Origin: Bogoriella caseilytica
Lineage (GTDB): Bacteria > Actinomycetota > Actinomycetes > Actinomycetales > Actinomycetaceae
DNA: 64,000 nucleotides
Assembly (NCBI RefSeq): GCF_003752405.1
Contig: NZ_RKHK01000001.1
Location: forward strand, 2,604,001 to 2,668,000
Direction of reading: 5' to 3'
Part shown: positions 36,684 to 45,527 of the stretch, in pieces
Layout: each line of letters begins with the position of its first letter
How positions within the stretch are numbered: position 1 is the first letter of the stretch
Translations under genes and position numbers: made by a program
Notes under the pieces: model-generated
Databases searched by the model: none
What the model was told of the DNA's origin: nothing
Seen by the model: only the letters and a program-made list of their open reading frames with translations

Positions 36684-37685
36684 ATGGCACGCAAGTTCAC
36701 CCTGTTCACGGGGCAGTGGGCCGATCTGAGTCTTGAGGAGGTTGCGAAACTGGCCTCTGAATGGGGCTTCGACGGCTTGGAGATCGCCGTCTCCGGTGAG
36801 CACCTGGACGCTTGGCGCTGGGATGACGACGAGTACATCGAGGAGCGGCTGGGAATCCTGCGCACGTACAACCTCGAGTGCTGGGCGATCTCGAACCACC
36901 TCAAGGGCCAGGCGGTGTGCGACGACCCGATCGACCAGCGCCACCGCTCGATCGTCGGTTCCCGGGTGTGGGGTGACGGCGAACCAGAAGGGGTGCGCGA
37001 GCGTGCCGCCGAGGAGATGAAGCTGACCGCACGACTGGCCGAGAAGATGGGGGTCGACGTGGTGGTGGGTTTCACCGGCTCCTCCATCTGGCAGTACGTG
37101 GCCATGTTCCCGCCGGTGCCCGCCGAGACGATCGAGGCCGGCTACCAGGACTTCGCCGACCGCTGGAACCCGATCCTGGACGTCTTCGACGAGTGTGGTG
37201 TGCGCTTCGCCCACGAGGTGCACCCGTCCGAGATCGCCTATGACTATTGGTCGACCGTCCGTGCCCTCGAAGCGGTCGGGCACCGCGAGGCGTTCGGGCT
37301 GAACTGGGACCCCAGCCACATGATGTGGCAGGGCTTGGACCCGGTCGCCTTCATCACCGACTTCGCCGACCGTATCTATCACGTGGATTGCAAGGACACC
37401 CGGATGCGGATGGGCAACGGGCGCAACGGCATCCTCTCCTCCCACCTGCCGTGGGGGAATCAGCGGCGCGGGTGGGACTTCGTCTCCACTGGCCGTGGCG
37501 ACGTCCCCTGGGAGGACTGCTTCCGTGCGCTCGCCGGTGCCGGCTACGCCGGTCCCATCTCGGTGGAGTGGGAGGACGCGGGAATGGATCGGTTGCGCGG
37601 CGCGCCGGAAGCGCTGGCCTTCCTCAAGAAGCTGGACGTCGAGCCGGCAACAGGCAGTTTCGACGCAGCCTTCACCCAGGACTGA
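36684..37685 (+). CDS. Sugar phosphate isomerase/epimerase (xylose isomerase-like TIM barrel)
   Basis: 333 residues. Visible elements are FTLFTGQWADLSLEEVAKLA, GFDGLEIAVSGEHLD, ISNHLKGQAVCDDPID, FAHEVHPSEIAYDYW (metal-binding Glu), FGLNWDPSHMMWQGLDP (Asp and His), RIYHVDCKDTRMR and PISVEWEDAGMDR (final Glu). It is distinct from the epimerase three genes up. The ATG at 36684 follows AAGGAGGAG, a strong ribosome site; the longer frame from 36609 does not look like protein. Last enzyme of the operon; the step it performs is unknown. Confidence 0.9.
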   Translation: MARKFTLFTGQWADLSLEEVAKLASEWGFDGLEIAVSGEHLDAWRWDDDEYIEERLGILRTYNLECWAISNHLKGQAVCDDPIDQRHRSIVGSRVWGDGEPEGVRERAAEEMKLTARLAEKMGVDVVVGFTGSSIWQYVAMFPPVPAETIEAGYQDFADRWNPILDVFDECGVRFAHEVHPSEIAYDYWSTVRALEAVGHREAFGLNWDPSHMMWQGLDPVAFITDFADRIYHVDCKDTRMRMGNGRNGILSSHLPWGNQRRGWDFVSTGRGDVPWEDCFRALAGAGYAGPISVEWEDAGMDRLRGAPEALAFLKKLDVEPATGSFDAAFTQD

Positions 37686-37750
37686 GGTCCGCGGCCCGCC
37701 TCCTCCCCCAGGCGCCGAGGCAACCCCGCAACCCACCCCGCGCCCCGGGG

Positions 37751-37821
37751 CGATTGTGGTCAGTTGGGGCCGTTCCCAGGCGAGGGTAGGCCAGGATTGC
37801 GGCGCCAAGTGACCACGATCG
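37751..37821. repeat. Imperfect palindromic element in the gap after the sugar operon
   Basis: Two 17-base arms (37751-37767, CGATTGTGGTCAGTTGG, and 37805-37821) pair at 15 of 17 positions around a 37-base centre rich in GG. It could be a terminator for the sugar operon, but the length and the look of the arms are closer to a dispersed intergenic repeat (REP/BIME or small MITE). No second copy was found in this window. Confidence 0.5.
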
Positions 37822-37839
37822 AGGCGGCACCGGTTCTGG

Positions 37840-37890
37840 TTGACAGCTCTCCGCCTCTATGGTTCATTAGTCAAGTAATGAACCATAGAG
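37840..37890 (+). promoter_or_regulatory. Promoter and 36-bp palindromic operator of the GntR/ABC operon
   Basis: TTGACA at 37840-37845 is a perfect -35 box. At 37855-37890 lies a perfect 15-bp inverted repeat (CTCTATGGTTCATTA, six-base centre) covering the -10 region, so a bound dimer would block transcription. It is 38 bp before the YtrA-type regulator gene. YtrA-type GntR proteins are known to bind palindromes at their own promoters. Confidence 0.85.
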
Positions 37891-37928
37891 CCCGGGAGTG
37901 GTGCGGGGTCGAGGGCGGGAGGTGAGGC

Positions 37929-38288
37929 GTGTTCGACGGTCCTGAGCCGATCTATATCCAGATCGCCGAGTACCTGCGCCGCGAGGTGCTCTCCGAGGCA
38001 CTCGGCCCGGGCGACCAAGTCATGTCCACCACCCAGTTCGCGACGAGCTACCGCATCAACCCCGCCACGGCCGCCAAAGCCTTCACGATCCTGGTGGATG
38101 AGGGAGTGCTGGAGAAGCGGCGCGGTCTTGGAATGTTCGTGACCGAGGGCGCGCGCCACCGATTGCTCGAACAGCGACGGGCGGCCTTCTTCACCGACCG
38201 GCTCGATCCGGTCCTTGCCGAAGCTCGCTCCCTGGGACTCGACCCGCAGACACTCATCGACCACATCCGGAAAGGAGGCGCACCATGA
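37929..38288 (+). CDS. GntR-family regulator, YtrA subfamily
   Basis: 119 residues. A winged helix of the GntR type (IYIQIAEYLRREVLSEALGP, TQFATSYRINPATAAKAFTI, LEKRRGLGMFVTEGAR) and only a short two-helix C-terminal part instead of an effector domain, which defines the YtrA subgroup. These proteins usually repress ABC transporter operons that respond to cell-wall or membrane stress. The gene is first in such an operon and has a large palindrome in front. GTG at 37929 is preceded by GGGAGGTGAG; the stop overlaps the next gene (ATGA). Confidence 0.93.
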   Translation: MFDGPEPIYIQIAEYLRREVLSEALGPGDQVMSTTQFATSYRINPATAAKAFTILVDEGVLEKRRGLGMFVTEGARHRLLEQRRAAFFTDRLDPVLAEARSLGLDPQTLIDHIRKGGAP

Positions 38289-39079
38289 GCACTCCCCAGA
38301 CTGAGCCCGATGGCCAGCCGCAGGCAGCCGGATTCGCCGTGCAGACCACCGGACTGACCGTTGACTTCGGCGACACCCGCGCCCTCGATGGCATCGACCT
38401 CACACTGCCCGCTGGCGCCATCACCGGGCTGCTCGGCCGCAACGGGTCCGGCAAGACCACACTGCTCACCACCCTGGCGGCGCACCGCCGGCCCAGCGCC
38501 GGAGTCGTCCAGGTCGATGGAGAGAACCCGTGGGAGAACCAGCGCCTCATGGAGGGAACCTGCCTCATTCAGGAGGCCGGTCACCTGATGAAGGATGAGA
38601 AGCTCTCCCAGAACCTCGACGTGGTGGCCTCCCTGCGACCGCACTGGAGCGAGGACCTCGCCGGGCGCCTGATGGATGCCTACGAGCTCCAACCGCGCAA
38701 GACTCTCGACTCCTTGTCGCGCGGCCAGCGGTCGGCCTTCGCTGTGGTGGTTGGGCTGGCCTCGCGAGCACCCTTGACCATGCTCGACGAGGTGCACCTC
38801 GGGATGGATGCCCCGTCCCGCTACACCCTCTACGACACCCTGCTCGAGGACTACGCGGCCCACCCGCGCACCATCGTCATGTCCAGCCACCTCATCGGCG
38901 AGATCGAGCGCTTCCTCGAGCATGTGGTCGTTCTCGAGCGTGGGCGGCCAGTGATCACCGGTGAGGCCGACGAATTACGTGCCCGCCATCCCGGAGGCTT
39001 GCAGGAGCTCGTGGTTGAGATCGCCCGGCACCGGGGCGCTCGCCGCCCCGGTGCACCCGAGACCGAGGGGAGTGCGTGA
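38285..39079 (+). CDS. ABC transporter ATPase (YtrB-like)
   Basis: 264 residues. A single ATPase with GLLGRNGSGKTTLLTTLAAH (Walker A), the Q-loop CLIQEAGHLM, a signature that reads LSRGQRSAFAV instead of LSGGQ, and a Walker B of the form LTMLDEVHLGMD, where the usual Asp-Glu pair is kept. The C-terminal tail carries EIARHRGARRPG. The LSRGQ variant is typical of this efflux subgroup. It overlaps the membrane gene at TGATG, and the two should form one transporter. Confidence 0.9.
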   Translation: MSTPQTEPDGQPQAAGFAVQTTGLTVDFGDTRALDGIDLTLPAGAITGLLGRNGSGKTTLLTTLAAHRRPSAGVVQVDGENPWENQRLMEGTCLIQEAGHLMKDEKLSQNLDVVASLRPHWSEDLAGRLMDAYELQPRKTLDSLSRGQRSAFAVVVGLASRAPLTMLDEVHLGMDAPSRYTLYDTLLEDYAAHPRTIVMSSHLIGEIERFLEHVVVLERGRPVITGEADELRARHPGGLQELVVEIARHRGARRPGAPETEGSA

Positions 39080-39852
39080 TGCAGGCCTACCCCCGTACCT
39101 CGACCGCCCGGCCCCAGTGGCAGCGCCTGGCGCGCATGCACGTGGGACTCCACCTCTACCTCAGTCTCTGGTTCTGGGCGATCGTCGCCGCGCTCTGGAT
39201 CGTGGTGGTAGGCGGTGTGCAGCTGCTCGGCGGAGTGGGGCCCATCCCCGAGGACATCGAGATGTCCTACTTCCAGTTCACCCTTCATGCCACGCTCTGG
39301 TTCTCCTTCTCCGTGGGCATCGCCAGTGCGATGCTCATCACCAGCACAGTGGGCAATGGCGCCACGCGGCGCTCCTTCGCCAGCGGCGCGCTGGTCGGCA
39401 TGCTTGCCGGCGCACTGCTTCACGGGACGGTCATGGCGTTCGGCTTCATGGCCGAAGGCTGGGTCTACGAGGCGGCCGGCTGGTCACAGCTGCACGTCTC
39501 CGAGGCGATGGACGGCGGCATCGACTCCGCTCAGCTGTGGCAAGAAGGTTTCCTGCTCACCTGGTCTGCGGGGTCCGCTCGCGTGGCTGGTGGGATCGTC
39601 GCCGGCCTGCTGGTCGGCATGAACTACTACCGCTTCGGTGGCTGGCGCGGCACCGCGCTTCTGCCCCTGGGGCTCATCCCCGCTGTGATCAGCCAGGACG
39701 ACCTCGTTCGTTGGTTCGGCCGTGACCTCGGAGTCGACGTCGGGCTGGGAGCGCTGGCTGTCGTGGTCCTGGTGGTCGTGGGGAGCCTCGTATTCCGGTA
39801 CCTGGCCGCTAGTGCGGTCATCAAGCAGCAATGGAGTCGACATGGCGAATGA
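39079..39852 (+). CDS. ABC transporter membrane subunit, six helices
   Basis: 257 residues. About six predicted membrane helices: LYLSLWFWAIVAALWIVVVG, FSFSVGIASAMLITSTVG, ALVGMLAGALLHGTVMAFG, VAGGIVAGLLVGMNYY, a Pro-rich segment near LLPLGLIPAVI, and ALAVVVLVVVGSLVFRYLA. No named family was recognised. The genes on both sides are ABC ATPases, and size and topology fit a permease for the upstream YtrB-like ATPase. It overlaps the downstream ATPase gene by 11 bases. Confidence 0.75.
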   Translation: MQAYPRTSTARPQWQRLARMHVGLHLYLSLWFWAIVAALWIVVVGGVQLLGGVGPIPEDIEMSYFQFTLHATLWFSFSVGIASAMLITSTVGNGATRRSFASGALVGMLAGALLHGTVMAFGFMAEGWVYEAAGWSQLHVSEAMDGGIDSAQLWQEGFLLTWSAGSARVAGGIVAGLLVGMNYYRFGGWRGTALLPLGLIPAVISQDDLVRWFGRDLGVDVGLGALAVVVLVVVGSLVFRYLAASAVIKQQWSRHGE

Positions 39853-40825
39853 TGCTCCCACCCCGCAGGCCCATGCGCGGCCAGCAGAACCGAGAGAGGA
39901 CGCCGTCGTCGAGGTGCGCGGGCTGCGCAAATCCTATGGCGCCAAGCGAGCGGTCGACGGCGTCGACCTGACGATCAGGCGCGGCCAGATCTACGCGATC
40001 CTCGGTCCCAACGGCGCGGGCAAGACCACCACCGTGGAGATGATCGCCGGCTTGCGCTCACCGGACGCCGGCACGGTCCGGGTGCTCGGGAGCGACCCCG
40101 AGCGCAGCCGGCACCAGGTGCAGGAGCACCTCGGCGTCCAGCTGCAGGAAGCGCGCCTTCCGGACAAGCTCAGAGTCAGGGAGGCACTGGATCTCTACGC
40201 CTCCTTCTACCCCGATCCGGCCGATCCCGCAGAGCTGCTGAGCCTGCTCCGGCTGGAGGACAAAGCGGAGAGCCCCTTCGGTAAGCTCTCCGGCGGGCAG
40301 CAGCAGCGCCTCTCCATCGCGCTCTCGCTGATCGGCCGGCCCCAGGTGGCCATCCTCGACGAGCTCACCACCGGCCTCGATCCGCAGGCACGCCGCGACA
40401 CGTGGGCCTTGATCGAGTCCGTGCGCGATTCCGGTGTGACCATCATCCTCGTCACCCACTTCATGGATGAGGCCGAGCGCCTCGCGGACCGCATCGCCAT
40501 CATCGACCGCGGACGAGTGGTGGCCGAAGGCACGGCCTCGGAACTCATCTCCGCAGGCCAGGAGCGCCGCAGTCTGCTCCTGCGCCTGCCCAGTGAGGCG
40601 CCAGCTGGTCTCCGCGAGATGCTCGCGGACCTGCCCGAGGTCGACGAGGTGAGCGAGGTCGGCGCGGCACTCCGTATCTCCGGCGCCGAGCGGGTGCTGC
40701 CCGCCGTGGTCGCCGCTCTCGATCAGCGAGGCGTGATCCCCGACGAACTCCGCACCGCCAGCCGCAACCTCGAAGACGTCTTCGTCGAGCTCGCCGGCGC
40801 GCACCACGAGACCCAGGAGGCCTGA
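39842..40825 (+). CDS. ABC exporter ATPase (drug/antibiotic efflux type)
   Basis: 327 residues. An ATPase of the DrrA/CcmA type: LGPNGAGKTTTVEMIAGL (Walker A), LGVQLQEARLPDKLRVREAL (Q-loop and helical region), LSGGQQQRLSIALSLIGRPQ (signature), AILDELTTGLDPQARRDTW (Walker B, D-loop) and VTHFMDEAERLADRIA (switch His). A C-terminal domain of about 90 residues follows with NLEDVFVELAGAH, as in DrrA. The ATG at 39842 sits inside the end of the preceding gene. Partner is the ABC-2 permease one base downstream. Confidence 0.93.
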   Translation: MANDAPTPQAHARPAEPREDAVVEVRGLRKSYGAKRAVDGVDLTIRRGQIYAILGPNGAGKTTTVEMIAGLRSPDAGTVRVLGSDPERSRHQVQEHLGVQLQEARLPDKLRVREALDLYASFYPDPADPAELLSLLRLEDKAESPFGKLSGGQQQRLSIALSLIGRPQVAILDELTTGLDPQARRDTWALIESVRDSGVTIILVTHFMDEAERLADRIAIIDRGRVVAEGTASELISAGQERRSLLLRLPSEAPAGLREMLADLPEVDEVSEVGAALRISGAERVLPAVVAALDQRGVIPDELRTASRNLEDVFVELAGAHHETQEA

Positions 40826-40826
40826 G

Positions 40827-41636
40827 ATGAGCACCTCACCGACCACTGCCCGCGCAGGCCGGGCCCGAGGGGCCTTGTTCGGCCGCGGCTTCGGCTCACT
40901 CCTCATAGCGGAGACCCGGCTCTTCCTGCGCGACGGCGGGAACCTCTTCTTCGCTCTGATCTTCCCCTCCGTGCTGATCATCGGTGTGGGCTACCTGATC
41001 CCAGGTCTGCGCGAATCGATCGTGGAGGCTGGTCCGCTGCAGGGCCTGTCCGCGGTGAACTTCATGATCCCGCCGGTCTTGGCGACGGCGGTGGCCACAC
41101 CCGCCCTGACGGTCCTGCCGGTGACCTTCGCGCAGTACCGCGAACGGGGGATCCTCAAACGGCTTTCCACCACGCCCATGCGGCCACAGGCGATGCTCAC
41201 AGCGCATGTGATCATCGGCGTCCTCGCCTTCCTGGTCGCTGCCGCGCTGGCCCTGGTCCTGGGTGCGATCGCCTTTGACCTCGCCATGCCCGATGGGCCG
41301 CTGCAGGTCCTCGGATCGCTCGTGCTGTGCGCCGGGGCGATGTTCTCCATCGGCCTGATCATCGCTGCGCTCGCCCCGCGAGCGAACATCGCCCAGGCCA
41401 TCGGGATGCTGCTGTTCTTCCCGATGCTCTTCTTCGCCGGCCTGTGGACGCCCGGCCCGGAGATGCCCGAACTCATCGCGCAGATCGCCAGCTGGACGCC
41501 GCTCGGTGCCGGAAGCCAGGCGCTGCAATCCTTCTGGTTCGACGCCTCGGATGTCCCGGTCCGGCAGCTGCTGGTCATGACGGGCTACATCGCCGTCAGC
41601 GTTCCGATCGCGGCGAGGTTCTTCCGCTGGAAGTGA
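40827..41636 (+). CDS. ABC-2 type permease
   Basis: 269 residues with about six membrane helices. After an Ala/Arg-rich start, it has LIAETRLFLRDGGNLFFALIFP, the conserved entry of ABC-2 permeases, VTFAQYRERGILKRLSTTPM (the loop that contacts the ATPase), and LLFFPMLFFAGLWTPGPEMP with LIAQIASWTPLGAGSQALQS, the NodJ/DrrB signature region. With the preceding ATPase it forms a DrrAB-like exporter. Substrate unknown. It is the last gene before the conserved rpsP block. Confidence 0.92.
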   Translation: MSTSPTTARAGRARGALFGRGFGSLLIAETRLFLRDGGNLFFALIFPSVLIIGVGYLIPGLRESIVEAGPLQGLSAVNFMIPPVLATAVATPALTVLPVTFAQYRERGILKRLSTTPMRPQAMLTAHVIIGVLAFLVAAALALVLGAIAFDLAMPDGPLQVLGSLVLCAGAMFSIGLIIAALAPRANIAQAIGMLLFFPMLFFAGLWTPGPEMPELIAQIASWTPLGAGSQALQSFWFDASDVPVRQLLVMTGYIAVSVPIAARFFRWK

Positions 41637-41841
41637 GGATGTGTCGACGCGGCCGTTCGTGACCGCCTGCACGTCCGGGTTGTCTCGATAGTTGGCCGCG
41701 TATCTGGCAGAATGAACCGCTGTACTCGAAACGGGCGGCCCCTCTCACCTCCCGTGACGTGTCCTGCGGCTTCACCCGGCGCCGACACCCCACCGGCCAG
41801 CGGATGAGCCCACCCCCCACAGACCCAGGAGAACCACACAA
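41637..41841 (+). promoter_or_regulatory. rpsP promoter and leader
   Basis: 205 bases without a gene. Promoter-like elements lie around 41680-41713 (TTGTCT, then TATCTG and CAGAAT), though no pair is well spaced. The stretch TGGCAGAATGAACCGCTGTAC resembles leaders in front of actinobacterial rpsP. The remaining ~100 bases are C-rich with no clear strong hairpin. A GGAG site (41828-41831) precedes the GTG of rpsP. Confidence 0.4.
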
Positions 41842-42291
41842 GTGGCAGTCAAGATCCGCCTGAAGCGCATCGGCAAGGTGCACGCGCCCTACTACCGCGT
41901 TGTCGTCATGGACTCGCGGAAGAAGCGCGACGGCAAGGCCATCGAGGAGATCGGCAAGTACCACCCCCTCGAGCAGCCTTCCCTCATCGACATCGACTCC
42001 GAGCGTGCCCAGTACTGGCTCTCGGTCGGGGCTCAGCCCTCCGAGCAGGTCAACGCGTTGCTCCGGGTCACCGGCGACTGGCAGAAGTTCAAGGGCCTGG
42101 AAGGCTCCGAGGGGACCCTGCGCACCAAGGAGACCGTGAGCGACGAGGACCGCGCCGCCGCGATCAAGGCCGCCGAGGACGACGCGGAGAAGCGCAAGGC
42201 CACCGCCGCCGAGGCCGCTGCGTCCGCCAAGGCCTCGGAGTCCGCTGAGGGCGACGCTGCCGAGGCTGAGGCCGGCGAGCAGGACGCCTGA
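41842..42291 (+). CDS. rpsP: 30S ribosomal protein S16
   Basis: 149 residues. The S16 domain covers about 1-85 ([57 protein letters not shown]). The C-terminal ~60 residues are a low-complexity tail of Ala, Glu, Asp and Lys that bacterial S16 of normal length (80-90) lacks but many actinobacterial S16 proteins have. The start is GTG. It opens the operon rpsP-khpA-rimM-trmD, the usual ribosome-maturation cluster. Confidence 0.97.
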   Translation: MAVKIRLKRIGKVHAPYYRVVVMDSRKKRDGKAIEEIGKYHPLEQPSLIDIDSERAQYWLSVGAQPSEQVNALLRVTGDWQKFKGLEGSEGTLRTKETVSDEDRAAAIKAAEDDAEKRKATAAEAAASAKASESAEGDAAEAEAGEQDA

Positions 42292-42292
42292 G

Positions 42293-42541
42293 GTGCTCGC
42301 CGACGCACTGGAACACCTCGTGCGCGGCATCGTGGACCGCCCGGACGAGGTCCGGGTCAACGTCAAGTCGCTACGCCGCGGCGAGTTGCTCGAGGTCCAC
42401 GTGCACCCCGAAGATCTCGGCCGAGTGATCGGGCGCCAGGGCCGCACAGCCCGCGCGCTGCGCACCGTGATCTCAGCTCTGGCCACGGACGGCCCGGTGC
42501 GCGTCGACGTCGTCGACACCGACCGCGCCGGCCGTCGCTGA
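42293..42541 (+). CDS. khpA: KH-domain RNA-binding protein KhpA
   Basis: 82 residues, one type II KH domain. It has LEHLVRGIVDRPDEVRV, LEVHVHPEDLGRVIGRQGRT with the GxxG loop (GRQG) that grips RNA, and AKALRTVISAL-like helix ARALRTVISALA. KhpA (YlqC) works as a dimer with KhpB on RNA and affects cell division and envelope growth in Gram-positive bacteria. GTG at 42293, two bases after the rpsP stop. Confidence 0.95.
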   Translation: MLADALEHLVRGIVDRPDEVRVNVKSLRRGELLEVHVHPEDLGRVIGRQGRTARALRTVISALATDGPVRVDVVDTDRAGRR

Positions 42542-42563
42542 TCGACATACCCGGGAGCCCGGC

Positions 42564-43130
42564 GTGATCCTTACCGTTGCCGTCGTCGGACGCGCACACG
42601 GACTTCGTGGAGAGGTCCGGTTGGATGTGCGCACCGACGACCCGGTGGCACGCCTGGCTCCCGGAACAGCGCTCGAAACCGTCCCAGCCGATGCCGGGCC
42701 GCTCACCGTGGCCAAGGCACGCCATGCTCCGGACGGTTCCACCTACGTCACCTTCGAGGAAGCGCACGATCGCAGTGCCGCCGAGGCGCTGCGTGGGGTG
42801 CAGCTCGTGGTGGAGACCGACGAGCTCGATGCCGCTGAGGACGACGCCTGGTACCCGCACGAGCTTATTGGCCTCAGCGCAGTCACGGTGGACGGCGAGG
42901 CACTCGGTGAGGTGACCGGGGTTGATGCGAGCCCGGCGCATGACCTCCTGGTGATCCGCCCGGCGACCGGCGGGCCCACAGTGCTCGTGCCCTTCGTGGC
43001 CGAGATCGTCCCCGCCGTCGATGACAGTGCCGGCACCGTCACCATTGATCCTCCCGGTGGGCTCTTCCCGGGAATCGGCTCAGCCGAGGTCGACGAGGAA
43101 CCACTCGCCCAGGCGGAACGCGAGAACTGA
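42564..43130 (+). CDS. rimM: Ribosome maturation factor RimM
   Basis: 188 residues. Assists assembly of the 30S head, binding S19. The N-terminal domain starts [19 protein letters not shown], with [14 protein letters not shown] following; the C-terminal PRC barrel starts at [19 protein letters not shown] and has [20 protein letters not shown] and [11 protein letters not shown] at 42564. The C-terminal tail is short and acidic. The next gene, trmD, starts two bases after its stop, the usual coupling. Confidence 0.96.
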   Translation: MILTVAVVGRAHGLRGEVRLDVRTDDPVARLAPGTALETVPADAGPLTVAKARHAPDGSTYVTFEEAHDRSAAEALRGVQLVVETDELDAAEDDAWYPHELIGLSAVTVDGEALGEVTGVDASPAHDLLVIRPATGGPTVLVPFVAEIVPAVDDSAGTVTIDPPGGLFPGIGSAEVDEEPLAQAEREN

Positions 43131-43131
43131 C

Positions 43132-43968
43132 GTGCGCATCGACGTCGTCAGCATCTTTCCCGATTATCTCGCCCCGCTTGAGCTCTCCCTGGTAGGAAAG
43201 GCCCGCCGCGAGGGCATCCTCGATCTGCAGGTCCATGACCTGCGCGCATGGACCACGGACCGGCACCGCACCGTGGACGATACGCCCTTCGGCGGGGGAG
43301 CCGGCATGGTGATGCGTCCCGACGTCTGGGGGACGGCCCTGGACCACCTCCTTGAGCCCAGCACGTCCAGCGCGGCGCCTGGCGCCACCACGCTGCTGAT
43401 CCCCACACCCTCGGGCGCACCGCTGACGCAACAGGACGCCGAGGAGCTCGCCGGCCGTGAGCGCCTCATCATCGCCTGTGGCCGCTATGAAGGCATCGAC
43501 GCCCGGGTGGCCGAGCACTACGCGCAGCGCCCGGAGGTGACGGTCCGGGAGTTCTCCCTGGGGGATTACGTGCTCAATGGCGGTGAGGTCGCCGCCCTGG
43601 TGCTCGTCGAAGCGGTGGCCCGCCTGCTGCCCGGTGTGGTCGGCAATCCGGCCTCGCTGGTGGAGGAGTCCCACAGCACCGCGCCCGGCGGGGGCCTGCT
43701 GGAGTATCCCGTCTACACCAAGCCAGCCACATGGCGGGGCCTCGCGGCCCCGGACGTGCTGCTCTCCGGCCACCACGGCAAGGTGGCGCGCTGGCGCCGC
43801 GATCAGGCCCTGCGGCGGACCGCGCAGCGCCGGCCCGATCTGATCGCCGGCCTGGATCAGGCCACGCTTGACGAGGCAGATCGAGCGGTGCTGACCGAGA
43901 GTGGCTGGTCCGGAGGCAGGCATGGTGCCGTGGGGGAGACCACAGGCGAGGGCGGCGGTCCGCCGTAG
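43132..43968 (+). CDS. trmD: tRNA (guanine37-N1)-methyltransferase
   Basis: 278 residues. Methylates G37 next to the anticodon with S-adenosylmethionine. The SPOUT fold shows [19 protein letters not shown] at the start, [37 protein letters not shown] and [20 protein letters not shown] (trefoil knot), and the C-terminal domain with [20 protein letters not shown]. The GTG at 43132 gives the right N-terminus. The C-terminal extension ([15 protein letters not shown]) is longer than usual and disordered. Confidence 0.97.
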   Translation: MRIDVVSIFPDYLAPLELSLVGKARREGILDLQVHDLRAWTTDRHRTVDDTPFGGGAGMVMRPDVWGTALDHLLEPSTSSAAPGATTLLIPTPSGAPLTQQDAEELAGRERLIIACGRYEGIDARVAEHYAQRPEVTVREFSLGDYVLNGGEVAALVLVEAVARLLPGVVGNPASLVEESHSTAPGGGLLEYPVYTKPATWRGLAAPDVLLSGHHGKVARWRRDQALRRTAQRRPDLIAGLDQATLDEADRAVLTESGWSGGRHGAVGETTGEGGGPP

Positions 43969-44138
43969 CTGATCCCTGGGGCGCTGTGGCAGACTGGGTC
44001 GGTGCTGCGCCGCAGCGAACCGTCCGCCTGCCACGGGGGGAGACGGGCACCAGGCGCAGATCCGATACCGACGGAACGGCAGCAGTTGCTGCCTGAATCA
44101 GCGCGTGACCTGTGGCACGAGCGGGAGAAGAGACCACC

Positions 44139-44489
44139 ATGCAGATCCTGGACAACATTGACGCCGCGTCCTTGCGCGACGACATCCCCGACTTCCGTCC
44201 TGGCGACACCGTCAAGGTCAACGTGAAGGTCGTCGAGGGTAACCGCTCTCGTATCCAGGCCTTCCAGGGTGTGGTCATCGCCCGCGCCGGCCACGGCGTC
44301 TCCGAGACCTTCAAGGTCCGTAAGGTCTCCTTCGGCGTGGGTGTCGAGCGTACCTTCCCGGTGCACTCGCCCTCCATCGACAGCCTCGAGGTCATCACCC
44401 GCGGTGACGTGCGTCGCGCGAAGCTGTACTACCTGCGCAACCTGCGCGGTAAGGCAGCCAAGATCAAGGAGAAGCGCTTCACCTCCTGA
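44139..44489 (+). CDS. rplS: 50S ribosomal protein L19
   Basis: 116 residues, the normal length. Sits at the 30S-50S interface. Sequence features are [70 protein letters not shown] and [20 protein letters not shown]. The gap to trmD is 170 bases and holds a possible promoter (a -10-like CAGACT at 43992-43997) and GC-rich hairpins, so it may have its own leader. ATG at 44139 follows GGGAGAAG. Confidence 0.97.
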   Translation: MQILDNIDAASLRDDIPDFRPGDTVKVNVKVVEGNRSRIQAFQGVVIARAGHGVSETFKVRKVSFGVGVERTFPVHSPSIDSLEVITRGDVRRAKLYYLRNLRGKAAKIKEKRFTS

Positions 44490-44508
44490 ACCAGCAGCGT
44501 TCTGCGGG

Positions 44509-44548
44509 CGGGCCCGTCACCATCATGGTGGCGGGCCCGTTCGTTTCT
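44509..44548 (+). terminator. Rho-independent terminator after rplS
   Basis: A 14-bp stem (CGGGCCCGTCACCA, one G-U pair, loop TCA) is followed by TTCGTTTCT. It lies 20 bases after the rplS stop codon. Confidence 0.88.
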
Positions 44549-44720
44549 CTGGACGGATCGGCCTGGGCGTCAACCGGGGGGGCGGAATCTCCGGGTGGGA
44601 CGGCGTGATTCCGCGTCCGGCTTGTTAATGTGGTGCAGACCTTCAGCGCGTGCGCTTGGGAAGGTAAGAAGGCCGGCAGGGGGTCGGCACGCCGCTGGCG
44701 CACCTGCGAGGAGGACGCCC

Positions 44721-45527
44721 TTGACCACCGACAGCACCGGGCACGAGGGCGCCCCCAGCGGCGCCGGCTCGGAAGCTGAGGGCGCAGCCATGCCACCCAG
44801 CTACCCGCCTGCCTCAAGCGCGCGCCACGAACGCAGTGATCAGCCCGCGCCGTCGGAGAAGAAACGTGGTGGTCTGCTGCGCGAAGCCCTGGTGGTGGTG
44901 GTTTCCGCCCTGGTGCTCTCCGTGCTGATCAAGACCTTCCTCGCCCAGGCGTTCTACATCCCGTCCGGATCCATGGAGGACACGCTCGAGTTCGGCGACC
45001 GCGTCATGGTGACCAAGCTGGCTCCCGGGCCTCTGGAACTCGAGCGCGGCGACCTGGTCGTCTTCGTCGACCCGGGCGGCTGGCTGAACGTTCCCGAGGA
45101 CTCCCGCCCGGGATGGCAGCAGGCGATCTCCGACGTGTTCACCTGGGTCGGGATCCTGCCCCAGGACGCGGGCCATCACCTCATCAAGCGCATCATCGGG
45201 ATGCCGGGAGACCACGTCGTCTGCTGCCATGAAGACGGCAACCTGGTGATCAACGGGGAAGAGATCGACGAGCCGTACCTCAAGCCCGGCGTGAACCCGA
45301 GCGAGATCGAGTTCGACATCGTGGTTCCCGACGGCGAGCTGTGGTTGCTCGGGGACAATCGCTCCAACTCTGCGGACTCCCGAGCTCACATGGGCCAACC
45401 TGGCGGTGGGACGGTCCCGGTCGACAATGTGGTGGGGCGTGCCTTCGTGCTCCTGTGGCCGCTGGACCGCTTCACACTGATCAACAACCCCGAGGATGTC
45501 TTCTCGTCGATTCCGGATCCCGAGTGA
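44721..45527 (+). CDS. lepB: Signal peptidase I
   Basis: 268 residues. Cleaves signal peptides at the outer face of the membrane. A long hydrophilic cytoplasmic N-terminus (about 55 residues) precedes one membrane helix ([20 protein letters not shown]). Then come [20 protein letters not shown] with the nucleophile Ser, [15 protein letters not shown] with the general-base Lys, and [23 protein letters not shown] at 44721 was chosen as start because AGGAGG lies seven bases upstream; an ATG inside the cytoplasmic tail (44790) has none. The stop overlaps rnhB (GTGA). Confidence 0.94.
   Translation: MTTDSTGHEGAPSGAGSEAEGAAMPPSYPPASSARHERSDQPAPSEKKRGGLLREALVVVVSALVLSVLIKTFLAQAFYIPSGSMEDTLEFGDRVMVTKLAPGPLELERGDLVVFVDPGGWLNVPEDSRPGWQQAISDVFTWVGILPQDAGHHLIKRIIGMPGDHVVCCHEDGNLVINGEEIDEPYLKPGVNPSEIEFDIVVPDGELWLLGDNRSNSADSRAHMGQPGGGTVPVDNVVGRAFVLLWPLDRFTLINNPEDVFSSIPDPE

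Noticed and set aside
43969-44138. L19 leader RNA of the firmicute type before rplS
   Set aside because: The gap can form hairpins, but I could not match the conserved core of that leader.
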